From positions 1,322,501 to 1,386,500 of the forward strand of contig NZ_CP108455.1 in NCBI RefSeq assembly GCF_036241575.1: a DNA stretch of 64,000 bases, read 5' to 3'. How positions within the stretch are numbered: position 1 is the first letter of the stretch; each line of letters starts with the position of its first letter. The notes under the pieces are model-generated. The model saw nothing but the letters and a program-made list of their open reading frames with translations. It searched no databases and had not been told where the DNA came from. A program made the translations under genes and the position numbers. Below, piece after piece: positions 34,532 through 43,211 of the stretch. This stretch comes from Streptomyces sp. NBC_01267 (GTDB lineage Bacteria > Actinomycetota > Actinomycetes > Streptomycetales > Streptomycetaceae).

Positions 34532-34616
34532 GTCCGGGTGGCGGAATGGCAGACGCGCTAGCTTGAGGTGCTAGTGCCCTTTATCGGGCGTGGGGGTTCA
34601 AGTCCCCCCTCGGACA
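34532..34616 (+). tRNA. tRNA-Leu (anticodon GAG)
   Basis: Complete class II tRNA of 85 nt. The 7-bp acceptor stem GTCCGGG/CTCGGAC has one G-T pair, with discriminator A. The D-arm carries GGCGGAATGGCAGAC. The anticodon stem CTAGC/GCTAG encloses loop TTGAGGT with anticodon GAG (reads CTC/CTT). A long variable arm GTGCCCTTTATCGGGCGT and the T-arm GGGGGTTCAAGTCCCCC complete it. CCA is not encoded. Confidence 0.97.
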
Positions 34617-34657
34617 CTTTTCATACACGTTGGCTCTTTTCGCCAGCAGCTTTCGAT

Positions 34658-34687
34658 GCCCGTTCCCGGCTTTGGCCAGGAGCGGGC
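34658..34687 (+). terminator. Possible terminator after tRNA-Leu
   Basis: GCCCGTTC/GAGCGGGC arms (one G-T pair) 41 nt after the tRNA, followed by TTCGTTCGTTTC. Confidence 0.5.
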
Positions 34688-34845
34688 TTCGTTCGTTTCG
34701 GGCTCCGCCTCTCCGACCCGGCTAACGTCCCATGTATCCGCACCGCCAGTCACCGAACCGGTCGATACCGTGACACTCCACCGGTTCTTCCAGGCCGCTC
34801 GACTCAATTGATCGGATCTATAAGGCGATTCAGCGTGCGCGAACT

Positions 34846-34869
34846 CTGGCGCCGACCGCTGGGCGCCAG
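34846..34869. other. 8-bp inverted repeat CTGGCGCC
   Basis: Perfect arms CTGGCGCC (34846-34853) and GGCGCCAG (34862-34869) upstream of the beta-helix gene. May be an operator or a leader hairpin. Apart from this, the tRNA terminator and the DasR-like site, I see nothing in 34617-34923. Confidence 0.35.
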
Positions 34870-34889
34870 TAGAGTCCGCTGCCATCCGA

Positions 34890-34905
34890 AGTGGTCTAAA
34901 CCAGC
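34890..34905 (+). promoter_or_regulatory. DasR-like (dre) site
   Basis: AGTGGTCTAAACCAGC matches the Streptomyces dre consensus AGTGGTCTAGACCACT at 13 of 16 positions, including the whole TGGTCTAxACCA core. It lies 18 bp before the start of a secreted carbohydrate-active protein. DasR is the N-acetylglucosamine-responsive GntR regulator. Confidence 0.5.
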
Positions 34906-34923
34906 AATTTCGGGGGTGGGCGG

Positions 34924-37299
34924 GTGTTTCGCGCAGTCGGACGATGGGTCGTCTCCATGGTCGTCGTCGCCACGGCGGCCGGTGGTTCCTCGTTACCGGG
35001 TACGGCAGTTGCCGCTCCCCCAGCGGCGGCCGGCAGCGCACGTGAGGCGGCGCCGGCCGCCGTCGCGCACGCCGGGCCTCCGGCGAAGGTCCTCCACGCC
35101 GCTCCGGACGGCACCGGCAGCGCGTGCACGGAGCACCGGCCGTGCTCCCTCCCCGGTGCCCAACAGCGGGTCGCACAGCTGCTCGGCGCCGGAGCGGGAA
35201 GGTCGGCGGACCTGTCCGTCGAGCTGAGCGACGGCACGTACCGGCTCTCGAAGCCGCTGCGGTTCGGCCCCCAGGACTCCGGCCGCGGCGGGCACCGGGT
35301 GAACTGGACGGCCGCTCCGGGGGCGCATCCCGTGCTGAGCGGAGCCGTACGAGTCACCGGCTGGAAGCTGCACGACGCGGACCGGGGCATCTGGGAGGCT
35401 CCGGTGCCGAAGGGCCTGGACACCCGGCAGGTGTACGTCGACGGGGTGCGGGCGCCGATCGCGCAGACGACGCCCGCCGAGCAGAAGCTCACCTTCGCCG
35501 CTGCCGACGGCGGCTACACCACCACCCCGGCGTCCTGGGGCCAGGACCTGCGGAGCCGGATCGGTACGGCCGCGCTGTCCGGGGTGGAGTTCGTCTACCA
35601 GGGTGGTAACGGCCCCTGGACCCAGTCGCGTTGCCGGATCGCCCCCACCGACGGTCCGAACGTCCTCATGCAGCAGCCCTGTTGGGGCAATGTCATCAAA
35701 CGCCCGGTCTTCACCCAGGCGTCGGGCGGCCTGCCGTCGATGGCGGCGGGCACCGCGCCCACCCGGATCGAGAACGCCTATCCGTTCCTGCACACCGGGC
35801 AGTGGTTCCTGGACCGCGAGCGCGCCGTCCTCGACTACGTTCCCGCCGCGGGCCAGGACCTGTCGGCCACCGATGTCGAGGTCCCGCGCCTCAGCTCGCT
35901 GGTGACGGGCACCGGTACCCCGGACCGGCCGGTGCGGAACATCACCTTCTCCGGCCTCCAGTTCTCGTACGCCACCTGGCTGGACCCGAGCAGCCGCGCC
36001 GGATTCGCCGATGTGCAGGACAACCTCCGCCTGACCGGTGACGATCCGGCCCACCCGCAGGCCACCTGTACCTTCGGCACCCCGCCCGGCACCTGCCCGT
36101 TCGGGGCGCTGACCCGGGAGCCGGGCAATGTCGGGTTCACCGCCGCGCACGGCATCACCTTCGCGGGCAACACCTTCAGCCATCTCGGCGCCGCGGGGCT
36201 GGTCCTGGAGTACGGGAGCCGGGACAACACCGTCGAGGGCAATACCTTCGCGGACATCTCCGGGAACGGGATCATTCTCGGCGACACCACGGATCCGCAC
36301 CCGTCCGACGTGGGCGCCGACGACCGGGAGATCAGCGCGTACAACACCGTCGTCGGCAATCTGATCCACCACGTCGGCGCCGACTACCCCAGTGCGGCGG
36401 GAATCACCCTGTTCTTCACCCAGCACACGAGCGTCGTGCACAACGAACTGCGGGACCTGCCGTACACCGCCATCACCGCCGGAGTGATCCAGGGCCATGT
36501 CGACAATGCCGCGCACCCGGAGAACTCCACCAACATCAACAGCGACAACACCATCAGCCACAACCTGATCCACCGCTTCATGCAGGTCCTCAAGGACGGC
36601 GGCGCGGTGTACGTGGAAGGCCACCAGGGGCAGACGCTCACCGCCGCCGACGGCTCCGTCGACCGGGCCGCGAGCATCGCGCACGGGCTCACGGTCGCCG
36701 ACAACGTCGCCTACGACCAGGGCAACTCCAACTTCACCTGGTACGACGACGCGGGCGCCCAGTGGCTGGCCTGGACCGGCAATGTCGAATGGGGCGGCGC
36801 CCTCGGCCAGGGCGGCTGCGAGACCACCGGGCACCTCGACTACACCGGTAACGCCTCCGCCGATCCGATCGGCCAGTTCGCCTGCTCGCCGCCCGCGCCG
36901 GTCGACACCCGGTTCGCCGACAACCGCACGCTCCCGGCCCGTCCCGGCCCCGCCGACCTGCCGCTCGACACCCTGGCCTCGGCCGGACCGGCCGGCCGCC
37001 TCCAGCATCCGGCCGCCACGGAAGCGCCGACCGTCGGATACCTGCAGAGCACGCCGGGCGGATCCGCTTCCGCCCCCACCGACGTACTCGTGGCGGGCAC
37101 CGGCTTCGACGCGCACGCCCGCGTGAGCTTCGGGGACGTCCCCGCCACGAAGGTCACCGTGCTCTCGCCCGGCTTCCTGGTCGCCACCGCACCCGCCGGT
37201 GTCCCCCCGTCGCGGCTGACGGTGGTGACCCGCGGCGGAAGCGTCACCGCTTCCGCCCCCACGCAGCCCGCGGCGCGGGGCAGCGCCGCGCGGACCTGA
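34924..37299 (+). CDS. Secreted right-handed parallel beta-helix protein
   Basis: 791 aa with a Sec signal peptide (VVSMVVVATAAGGSSLPGTAVA, cleavage about residue 36). The N-terminal region (about 60-330) includes a typical pre-helix module (DGTYRLSKPLRFGPQDSG ... PVLSGAVRVTGWK). The Asn-rich coils of the parallel beta-helix run from about 400 to 640 (NTVEGNTFADISGNGIILGD, NELRDLPYTAI). An IPT/TIG-like beta-sandwich (about 705-780; DVLVAGTGFDAHARVSFGDVPA) ends the protein. Such proteins are usually polysaccharide lyases or glycosidases; I cannot name the substrate. GTG 34924 follows a GGGGGTGGG tract. Directly upstream of the GH95 gene (55 bp), probably an operon under the DasR-like site. Confidence 0.85.
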   Translation: MFRAVGRWVVSMVVVATAAGGSSLPGTAVAAPPAAAGSAREAAPAAVAHAGPPAKVLHAAPDGTGSACTEHRPCSLPGAQQRVAQLLGAGAGRSADLSVELSDGTYRLSKPLRFGPQDSGRGGHRVNWTAAPGAHPVLSGAVRVTGWKLHDADRGIWEAPVPKGLDTRQVYVDGVRAPIAQTTPAEQKLTFAAADGGYTTTPASWGQDLRSRIGTAALSGVEFVYQGGNGPWTQSRCRIAPTDGPNVLMQQPCWGNVIKRPVFTQASGGLPSMAAGTAPTRIENAYPFLHTGQWFLDRERAVLDYVPAAGQDLSATDVEVPRLSSLVTGTGTPDRPVRNITFSGLQFSYATWLDPSSRAGFADVQDNLRLTGDDPAHPQATCTFGTPPGTCPFGALTREPGNVGFTAAHGITFAGNTFSHLGAAGLVLEYGSRDNTVEGNTFADISGNGIILGDTTDPHPSDVGADDREISAYNTVVGNLIHHVGADYPSAAGITLFFTQHTSVVHNELRDLPYTAITAGVIQGHVDNAAHPENSTNINSDNTISHNLIHRFMQVLKDGGAVYVEGHQGQTLTAADGSVDRAASIAHGLTVADNVAYDQGNSNFTWYDDAGAQWLAWTGNVEWGGALGQGGCETTGHLDYTGNASADPIGQFACSPPAPVDTRFADNRTLPARPGPADLPLDTLASAGPAGRLQHPAATEAPTVGYLQSTPGGSASAPTDVLVAGTGFDAHARVSFGDVPATKVTVLSPGFLVATAPAGVPPSRLTVVTRGGSVTASAPTQPAARGSAART

Positions 37300-37354
37300 C
37301 CGCCCGCAGCTTTCGACACCCCGGATCCACCCACCCCATCGAAGGGACCGACAG

Positions 37355-39772
37355 ATGAGCAACACCCCGGACCGGCCAGCCCCCTCGCGTCGCAGCGTTC
37401 TGGGGGTGGCGGGCGGCACTCTCGCGGCGGGCTTCGCGCTCGGCGGTCTCCGGCCGTTCACCGCTGCCGCCGCCACGCCCCGCCACCACGCCGGGCACGC
37501 CGGCCACGGAGCACACCTGGTGGCCGAAGCCGCCGCCACCGTGCTGCGTTACCCGGCGCCCGCGGCCGAGAACGTGATCATCCAGCAGGGGCTGCCGATC
37601 GGGAACGGCCGGATCGGCGCGCTGCTGACCGGCGACCCCGCGAACGACGTGCTCTACCTGACCGATGCCACCCTGTGGACCGGCGGGCTGAACGACAGCC
37701 TCCAGGGCGACGGCCAGTTCCCGTACGACGCCGACAACTTCGGCAGTTTCACGCTGCTGGCCAAGGCCACGCTCCAGCTGCCCGGCCATGACCTGTCCAA
37801 GGTCACCGGCTACCGCCGCACCCTCGATCTCAGCAACGGCCTCAGTACGGTCACCTACACGCTGGGCGGTGTCGACTACCGGCGCGAGGTGTACGCGAGC
37901 CACCCCGACGACGTCGTCGTCGTCCGCCTGACGCAGAGCGGCGGGGGCACGTACACGGGGTCGCTCACCCTCGGCGGGTGGCACGGCGAGACGACCACGG
38001 GTGACGCCGCCGGGAAGGCCGCGTCGTTCACCGGCAAGTTCGCCAACGGCCTGGCCTACGCGGCGACGGCGAGCGCCACGAGCGCGACCGGCACGGTGGC
38101 CGTGGACGGCGCCCGGGTCACCTTCACCGGCTGCGACGAGGTACTCGTCCTCCTCACCGGCGGCACGAACTACTCCCGCGACGCCTCCACCGGCCACAAG
38201 GACCCGGCGGCCGACCCGGGAGCCATCGCCGCGAGCAGGCTGCGGGCCGCCGCGAAGGCCGGTGGCCCCGCGCTGCTGCGCACGCATCTCGCCGACTACC
38301 AGCCGCTGTTCAACCGGATGACGGTCGACCTGGGTACCTCCACCGATGCGCAGCGCTCCCTCGACACCGCGGCCCGGCTCAGCGCGCTGGGCGCCACCGG
38401 CGCGCCCGCCGACCCGGAACTGGAGGCCGCCTACCTGCAGTTCGGCCGCTATCTGATGATCAGCGGCTCGCGCGACAGCGTGCCGCTCAACCTCCAGGGG
38501 CTGTGGATCGACCGCACGGACCCGGACTGGATGGGCGACTACCACACGGACATCAATGTCCAGATGAACTACTGGCTGGCCGACCGCGCGGGCCTGTCCG
38601 ACTGTTTCGACGCGTTCCTCGACTACTGCGTCACCCAGGTGCCGTCCTGGACGGTGACCACGCAGAAGACGTTCAACGACCCGCGCAACGGGTTCCGCAA
38701 CTCCAGCGGGAAGATCGCCGGCTGGACGACCGCCATCTCCACCAATGTCTACGGCGGCATGGGCTGGTGGTGGCACCCGGCCGGGAACGCCTGGCTGTGC
38801 AACTCGCTCTGGCAGCACTACGAGTACACCCAGGACCGCGAGGAACTCAAGAAGATCTACCCCCTGCTCAAGGGCGCCTGCGAGTTCTGGGAGGCGCGGC
38901 TGATCACCACGACCGTCACCGACCCGGACACCGGCGCCTCCCGCCAGGTCCTCATCGACGACAGCGACTGGTCGCCGGAGCAGGGCCCGACCGACGCCAA
39001 GGGCATCACCTACGCCCAGGAACTGGTCCGTGACCTCTTCGCGAGCTACCGCACCGCGGCCGGGCTGCTCTCCAAGGACGCCGCCTACGCGAAGACCATC
39101 GCCACTCTCCAGTCCCAGCTGTACATGCCGCAGGTCAGCCCGGAGACCGGCTGGCTGGAGGAGTGGATGACCCCGGCGAACCTCGGTGAGACGGCGCACC
39201 GCCACCTCTCGCCGCTGATCGGGCTGTTCCCCGGGGACCGGATCACCCCCCAGGACAGCCCGGCGGCGCTGGTCACCGGCGTACGCAATCTGCTCACGGC
39301 GCGCGGGATGGAGAGCTTCGGCTGGGGCTGCGCCTGGCGCGCGGCCAGCTGGGCGCGGCTCAAGGACGCGGACAAGGCGTACCAGCTGGTGCGTACGGTC
39401 ATGAAGCCGTCCACCGGCGGCAGCAACGGCACCTCGCCGAACCTCTTCGACATGTACGACCTCGGCTCCCGGGCCACCCTCCAGATCGACGCGAACTTCG
39501 GCGCCCCGACCGCGATGATCGAGATGCTGGTCTACTCCCGGCCCGGGGTGGTCGAGCTGCTTCCCGCGCTGCCCGACGCCTGGGCCGCGGCGGGCCGGAT
39601 CACCGGTGTCGGTGCCCGTGGCGGGATCACCGTGGATCTGCAGTGGAGCGCGGGGAAGGTCACCCAGGCCGTCCTGCGCAGTTCGGTGAGCACGACCACC
39701 GAGGTGCGGGCCGGGAGCTGGCACCGCACGGTCCAGCTGAAGGCGGGCCGGGAGGTCACGCTGCGGCCGTGA
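37355..39772 (+). CDS. Secreted GH95 glycoside hydrolase (alpha-L-fucosidase-like)
   Basis: Predicted inverting enzyme that releases terminal alpha-L-fucose (or alpha-L-galactose). 805 aa. A twin-arginine signal (SRRSVLGVAGGTLAAGFALGG, about 10-30) shows Tat export of a folded enzyme. The GH95 N-terminal beta-domain opens LRYPAPAAENVIIQQGLPIGNGRIGA. The (alpha/alpha)6 barrel has PLNLQGLWIDRTDPDWMGD and HTDINVQMNYWLADRAG, where the catalytic Asn residues of the family lie, and DSDWSPEQGPT with the candidate acid Glu. The C-terminal DANFGAPTAMIEMLV is also typical. ATG 37355 follows AAGGGACC. A matching sugar-acid catabolic operon lies 21 kb upstream. Confidence 0.9.
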   Translation: MSNTPDRPAPSRRSVLGVAGGTLAAGFALGGLRPFTAAAATPRHHAGHAGHGAHLVAEAAATVLRYPAPAAENVIIQQGLPIGNGRIGALLTGDPANDVLYLTDATLWTGGLNDSLQGDGQFPYDADNFGSFTLLAKATLQLPGHDLSKVTGYRRTLDLSNGLSTVTYTLGGVDYRREVYASHPDDVVVVRLTQSGGGTYTGSLTLGGWHGETTTGDAAGKAASFTGKFANGLAYAATASATSATGTVAVDGARVTFTGCDEVLVLLTGGTNYSRDASTGHKDPAADPGAIAASRLRAAAKAGGPALLRTHLADYQPLFNRMTVDLGTSTDAQRSLDTAARLSALGATGAPADPELEAAYLQFGRYLMISGSRDSVPLNLQGLWIDRTDPDWMGDYHTDINVQMNYWLADRAGLSDCFDAFLDYCVTQVPSWTVTTQKTFNDPRNGFRNSSGKIAGWTTAISTNVYGGMGWWWHPAGNAWLCNSLWQHYEYTQDREELKKIYPLLKGACEFWEARLITTTVTDPDTGASRQVLIDDSDWSPEQGPTDAKGITYAQELVRDLFASYRTAAGLLSKDAAYAKTIATLQSQLYMPQVSPETGWLEEWMTPANLGETAHRHLSPLIGLFPGDRITPQDSPAALVTGVRNLLTARGMESFGWGCAWRAASWARLKDADKAYQLVRTVMKPSTGGSNGTSPNLFDMYDLGSRATLQIDANFGAPTAMIEMLVYSRPGVVELLPALPDAWAAAGRITGVGARGGITVDLQWSAGKVTQAVLRSSVSTTTEVRAGSWHRTVQLKAGREVTLRP

Positions 39773-39845
39773 CGTGTGCGGGACCGGCGGTGACCCGGTG
39801 CGCCGCCCTGAGGGAGGCGGTGCACCGGGCGGTACGGCGGCAACA

Positions 39846-39851
39846 TATAAT
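39846..39851 (+). promoter_or_regulatory. Consensus -10 (TATAAT) for a leaderless MarR mRNA
   Basis: Exact TATAAT followed after 6 nt by the ATG of the MarR gene, with no ribosome site. Transcription should start at or next to the A of the start codon. Confidence 0.6.
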
Positions 39852-39857
39852 TGCGCT

Positions 39858-40322
39858 ATGCATCTATCTCCGGTCCCCGACGAGCAGCGGATCGAGGACG
39901 CCGCCCGAGGGCTCCTGCGAGGCATCGGGCGGCTCTCCCAAGCGCTCTTCCGGTCCGGGGAGTTCGGGCTGCCGCGCAGCCATGTCGCCGTACTCGACGC
40001 CCTGGAGCCGGAGGCGCGCCGGGTCACCGGGATCGCCGCCTACACCGGCATCGCCCAGCCCCGGGTGACCGTCGTCCTCCAGGAGCTGGAGGAGCGCGGG
40101 CTCATCGAGCGGGAGCGCTGCTCCCGGGACCGGCGCGTCGTGGAGGCGTCGCTCACGCCCGCGGGCGCAGAGCTGCTGGAGCGGGCGCGGCAGCGGATGG
40201 CCGCCGCCCTCCTCGAAGGGCTGCGGTCATCCGCTGCCGTCGACGATCCGGAGCGGTCCGTGGGCCTGGCCCGGGATGCGGTGTCCACCCTTCTGCACGC
40301 CGTCGAACCGGAGGTCAGTTGA
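39858..40322 (+). CDS. MarR-family regulator
   Basis: 154-aa winged helix-turn-helix repressor: dimerisation helices at both ends, recognition helix in RVTGIAAYTGIAQPRVTVVLQELEERGLIER (residues about 53-83) and wing CSRDRRVVEASLTPAG. Members sense small phenolic or toxic compounds and control an adjacent exporter. Its stop overlaps the start of the FUSC gene (TTGA at 40319-40322), so the two are co-translated and the MarR protein very likely controls that transporter. Start ATG at 39858 fits a leaderless message. Confidence 0.88.
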   Translation: MHLSPVPDEQRIEDAARGLLRGIGRLSQALFRSGEFGLPRSHVAVLDALEPEARRVTGIAAYTGIAQPRVTVVLQELEERGLIERERCSRDRRVVEASLTPAGAELLERARQRMAAALLEGLRSSAAVDDPERSVGLARDAVSTLLHAVEPEVS

Positions 40323-43171
40323 CCACCTCAGCCACCGAAGCCCTGGACCCCGCCACCGGACAGGAGGCGGGCCGCCCACCCCGTACGGGAGGTGCCGTCG
40401 CACCCCGCCGGGTCGGCGGGCCGAGACGCTGGTGGGACGGGGTACTGGCAGCCGACCCCGGTCTGGGCCAACTGCAGGCCGGCTGGCGCTCGTTGGTCTC
40501 GATCACCACCGGCCTCGCGGTCGGGTACGGGATGTCCGTCCTGCTGACCCTGCCGGCCATGCTCGGCATGATGGTCGGCGGCATGATGGGGCTGATGAGC
40601 GCGTTCGCCATAGCCGAGAACACCCCGCTCCGGCTGACCCGCTCCATCCTGTGGATGCCGTTCCCCTACTCCGCCGTGCTGCCGCTCACCGCGTGGCTGC
40701 ACGACGACCGTGCGCTGGAACTCACCCTGATGGTGGTGGCGCTCGCGCTGACCTTCTTCCTCGCGCGGTTCGGGTCGCTGGCGCTGCTCACCGGCATGAT
40801 GCTCTTCAACTCCTTCATGGTCGGCGTGATGGCGGACATCCCGCTGAACCTGTGCGGGAAGCTCTTCGTCGTGGCCCTGGTGACCTCGGCGGCCGTCCTC
40901 GCCGCCCGGCTGCTGCTCTGCTGTCCGATGCCGCGGGAGGATCTGCTCCGTACCCAGCGCGCGTTCGTCGTCGAGGCCCGCAGGGTGGGCGACGCGGCCA
41001 TCGCCGCGCTGGACCCCGACGCCGGCCCCGCCGCCCCGGACGCCGCGGTCAAGCGGATGCGGCGGAGCCTGCGCCGTCTCAACATCACCACCGTCACCAT
41101 CGACGGCCGCCTCGCCCAGCCCGAGGTCGCCGCCGACCCGCACACCGCCGAACTGCTCCACCAGTACCTCTTCGACGCCGAACTCGCCCTGCAGGGCATC
41201 GGCCAGGCGGTGCAGCGGCTGGCCCGGCTGTCCGTCCCCCCGCATCTGCGCGAGGCGCTGGTCGTGGCACTGGTCGTCGCCCGCGACACCCCGCTCGGCC
41301 GGGCCGACGCGCTGCACCCGGCGGCCCGGCTCATCCAGCAGCAGGCCGGTGACGTCCTCGCCGATCCGGACTGCGGCCCCGAGGACGCCGAGGCCGCGGT
41401 ACTGGCCCGTCGCGTCGGCCATCTGCTGGATTCACTCGCCGACGCCCTCGCGCACTGGCTCGACCTCGGCTGGAACGCGCCGCGGGCGCGGGCGAAGGTC
41501 CCCTTCCGGCCCACGGTCGCGCTGGAACAGAACCGCCCGGCCGGAACCGGCGCCGTCGCCCGGCGGATCGCGGCGGCCCAGGAACTGACGGGATGGCAAC
41601 GAGTCGTCCCGTACGTACGGGTGCCGCTGCACGCGGCGGTGGCCTGCGCCATCGTCTGCCCGATCACCGACGCCATCGACCCCCGGCGCTTCTACTGGGG
41701 CCTGGTCGGCGTCATGATCACGCTGTTCGGCACCAACACCACGCACGAACGCCTGCGCAAGCTCGCCCACCGGATGGCCGGCACGGTGGCCGGCGCGGTG
41801 ATCGGCATCTGGCTGCTCCGGCTGATCGGCCCCGGACACCTCTACTGGACGCTGCTGGTCATCGTGGCGGGGCTGACCCTCGGCGCCTGGGGCATGCAAC
41901 GCCAGTACGCCTACTGGGTCGTGGGGCTCGTCACGGCTCTCGTCCAGCTGTACGGCATGTCCACCCCGTACAGCGGCATGGACCACCTGCTGGCCGAGCG
42001 TCTGCTGGACAACGGGCTCGGCATCCTCGTCGCCACCGCCTGCGCGGCGCTGATCTTCCCGCTCAGCACCCGGAAGATCGCCCAGGAGGCCGACCGGGGC
42101 TATGTCGCGGCGCTGGAGCACCTGGTGTCCCAGATCCAGCAGCGGTGGGCGGACCCGGAGGCCCCGGTCCGGCTGCGCGGCGCGGCCCGCGGGGTCGACG
42201 CGGCGCTGTTCCAGGTCCGCGGTGTGGCCCGGCCGCTGGTCCGGATGCCGCTGGGCGTACGGGGGCGTGGTGCCGAGAACCGGCTCGCGCTCCTCGCCAC
42301 GGCCACCGCGCACGCGCGGGCGCTCGCCGCGGCGGCCGACGTCGACATCGACCTCGGGCCCCGGCTCACCGGTCACGCCGAACGGATCACCCGGACCTTC
42401 CTGGAGTCCCTGCACGCGCTCGACCGGCACTTCTCGACCGGTGAACCGGGCGGCACCTGGGTGCGGGTGAGCCCGCTGGTGCGGGAGCTCGAAGCGCAAC
42501 TGCGGGCCCCGGCCGGGCCGCGCGCCGACCGGCTGCACACCGCGCTCAGGGAACTGGCGGCGCTGGACGAGGTGCTGGCGGGATTCGCCGAGGGCCTCGG
42601 GCTGCGGGCCGTCGCCGCGTCCGCCGACCGGCGGCCGGCACCCGCCGAAGTTCCCCGGGTACCGGCCGCCACGCCGCAGGAACGCCGTACCCAGGAGGTC
42701 CTGGCGGCCTGGGCGGTACACACCCGGCGGGCCGACGAGCGGAAGCCGGACCGGGCGCCGGAAGCCCGCGGACCGGGCGCGGCCGACGCCGCGCCCCCGG
42801 TGGCGACGGACACATTGGTCTCTTCGCCGGATGCCGGACCGGGCGCGGTGGCCATCGCGCGTACGGAGAACGCCGGACGGGAACGGACGCGCGGCGCAGG
42901 AGGTCCGGTCACGGTCAGCGGTTCCCTGCGGTGCCCGGACCACCCCGCCGACTGCGACGCGTGGATCACGGTGGTCGGCGCCCGCGGCAAGCGCCGGGCA
43001 GGGGTACGCGCGGTCGCCGGGCGCTACCGGATCACCGGTCTGGAGCCCGGCACCTACACGCTCATCGCCGCCGGTTCGTCGCACGCCCCGCGCGCCGAGT
43101 TCCTCACGGTGGAGCTCGCGGCGGGCGAGATGCACCACGACATCCTGCTGAAGTCCGCGTCACAGCAGTGA
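40319..43171 (+). CDS. FUSC-family membrane transporter with C-terminal regulatory beta-sandwich
   Basis: 950 aa. Two clusters of membrane helices (about 50-200 and 440-570) match the duplicated FUSC/AaeB architecture of aromatic-acid efflux and fusaric-acid resistance proteins. Cytoplasmic helical regions follow each cluster. The second cluster begins PRRFYWGLVGVMITLFGTNTTHERLRK. Residues about 863-950 (VTVSGSLRCPDHPADCDAWITVVG ... ITGLEPGTYTLIAAG) form a carboxypeptidase-regulatory-like domain not usual in FUSC proteins. A Pro/Ala-rich linker (about 780-860) separates it. The start is TTG 40319, after GGAGG 4 nt away and overlapping the MarR stop; no better start is nearby. The substrate is unknown. 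Confidence 0.85.
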   Translation: MTTSATEALDPATGQEAGRPPRTGGAVAPRRVGGPRRWWDGVLAADPGLGQLQAGWRSLVSITTGLAVGYGMSVLLTLPAMLGMMVGGMMGLMSAFAIAENTPLRLTRSILWMPFPYSAVLPLTAWLHDDRALELTLMVVALALTFFLARFGSLALLTGMMLFNSFMVGVMADIPLNLCGKLFVVALVTSAAVLAARLLLCCPMPREDLLRTQRAFVVEARRVGDAAIAALDPDAGPAAPDAAVKRMRRSLRRLNITTVTIDGRLAQPEVAADPHTAELLHQYLFDAELALQGIGQAVQRLARLSVPPHLREALVVALVVARDTPLGRADALHPAARLIQQQAGDVLADPDCGPEDAEAAVLARRVGHLLDSLADALAHWLDLGWNAPRARAKVPFRPTVALEQNRPAGTGAVARRIAAAQELTGWQRVVPYVRVPLHAAVACAIVCPITDAIDPRRFYWGLVGVMITLFGTNTTHERLRKLAHRMAGTVAGAVIGIWLLRLIGPGHLYWTLLVIVAGLTLGAWGMQRQYAYWVVGLVTALVQLYGMSTPYSGMDHLLAERLLDNGLGILVATACAALIFPLSTRKIAQEADRGYVAALEHLVSQIQQRWADPEAPVRLRGAARGVDAALFQVRGVARPLVRMPLGVRGRGAENRLALLATATAHARALAAAADVDIDLGPRLTGHAERITRTFLESLHALDRHFSTGEPGGTWVRVSPLVRELEAQLRAPAGPRADRLHTALRELAALDEVLAGFAEGLGLRAVAASADRRPAPAEVPRVPAATPQERRTQEVLAAWAVHTRRADERKPDRAPEARGPGAADAAPPVATDTLVSSPDAGPGAVAIARTENAGRERTRGAGGPVTVSGSLRCPDHPADCDAWITVVGARGKRRAGVRAVAGRYRITGLEPGTYTLIAAGSSHAPRAEFLTVELAAGEMHHDILLKSASQQ

Positions 43172-43173
43172 GC

Positions 43174-43207
43174 CCGGGTCCGGCGGGCCCGCGCCCGCCG
43201 GACCCGG
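43174..43207. terminator. Bidirectional terminator
   Basis: Perfect 14-bp arms (CCGGGTCCGGCGGG at 43174-43187, complement at 43194-43207), loop CCCGCG, between the convergent FUSC and MFS genes. Confidence 0.85.
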
Positions 43208-43211
43208 TTCG

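Noticed and set aside
34532..34616. Integration site for a mobile element at the tRNA-Leu
   Set aside because: No integrase gene and no repeated tRNA 3' end was seen downstream.
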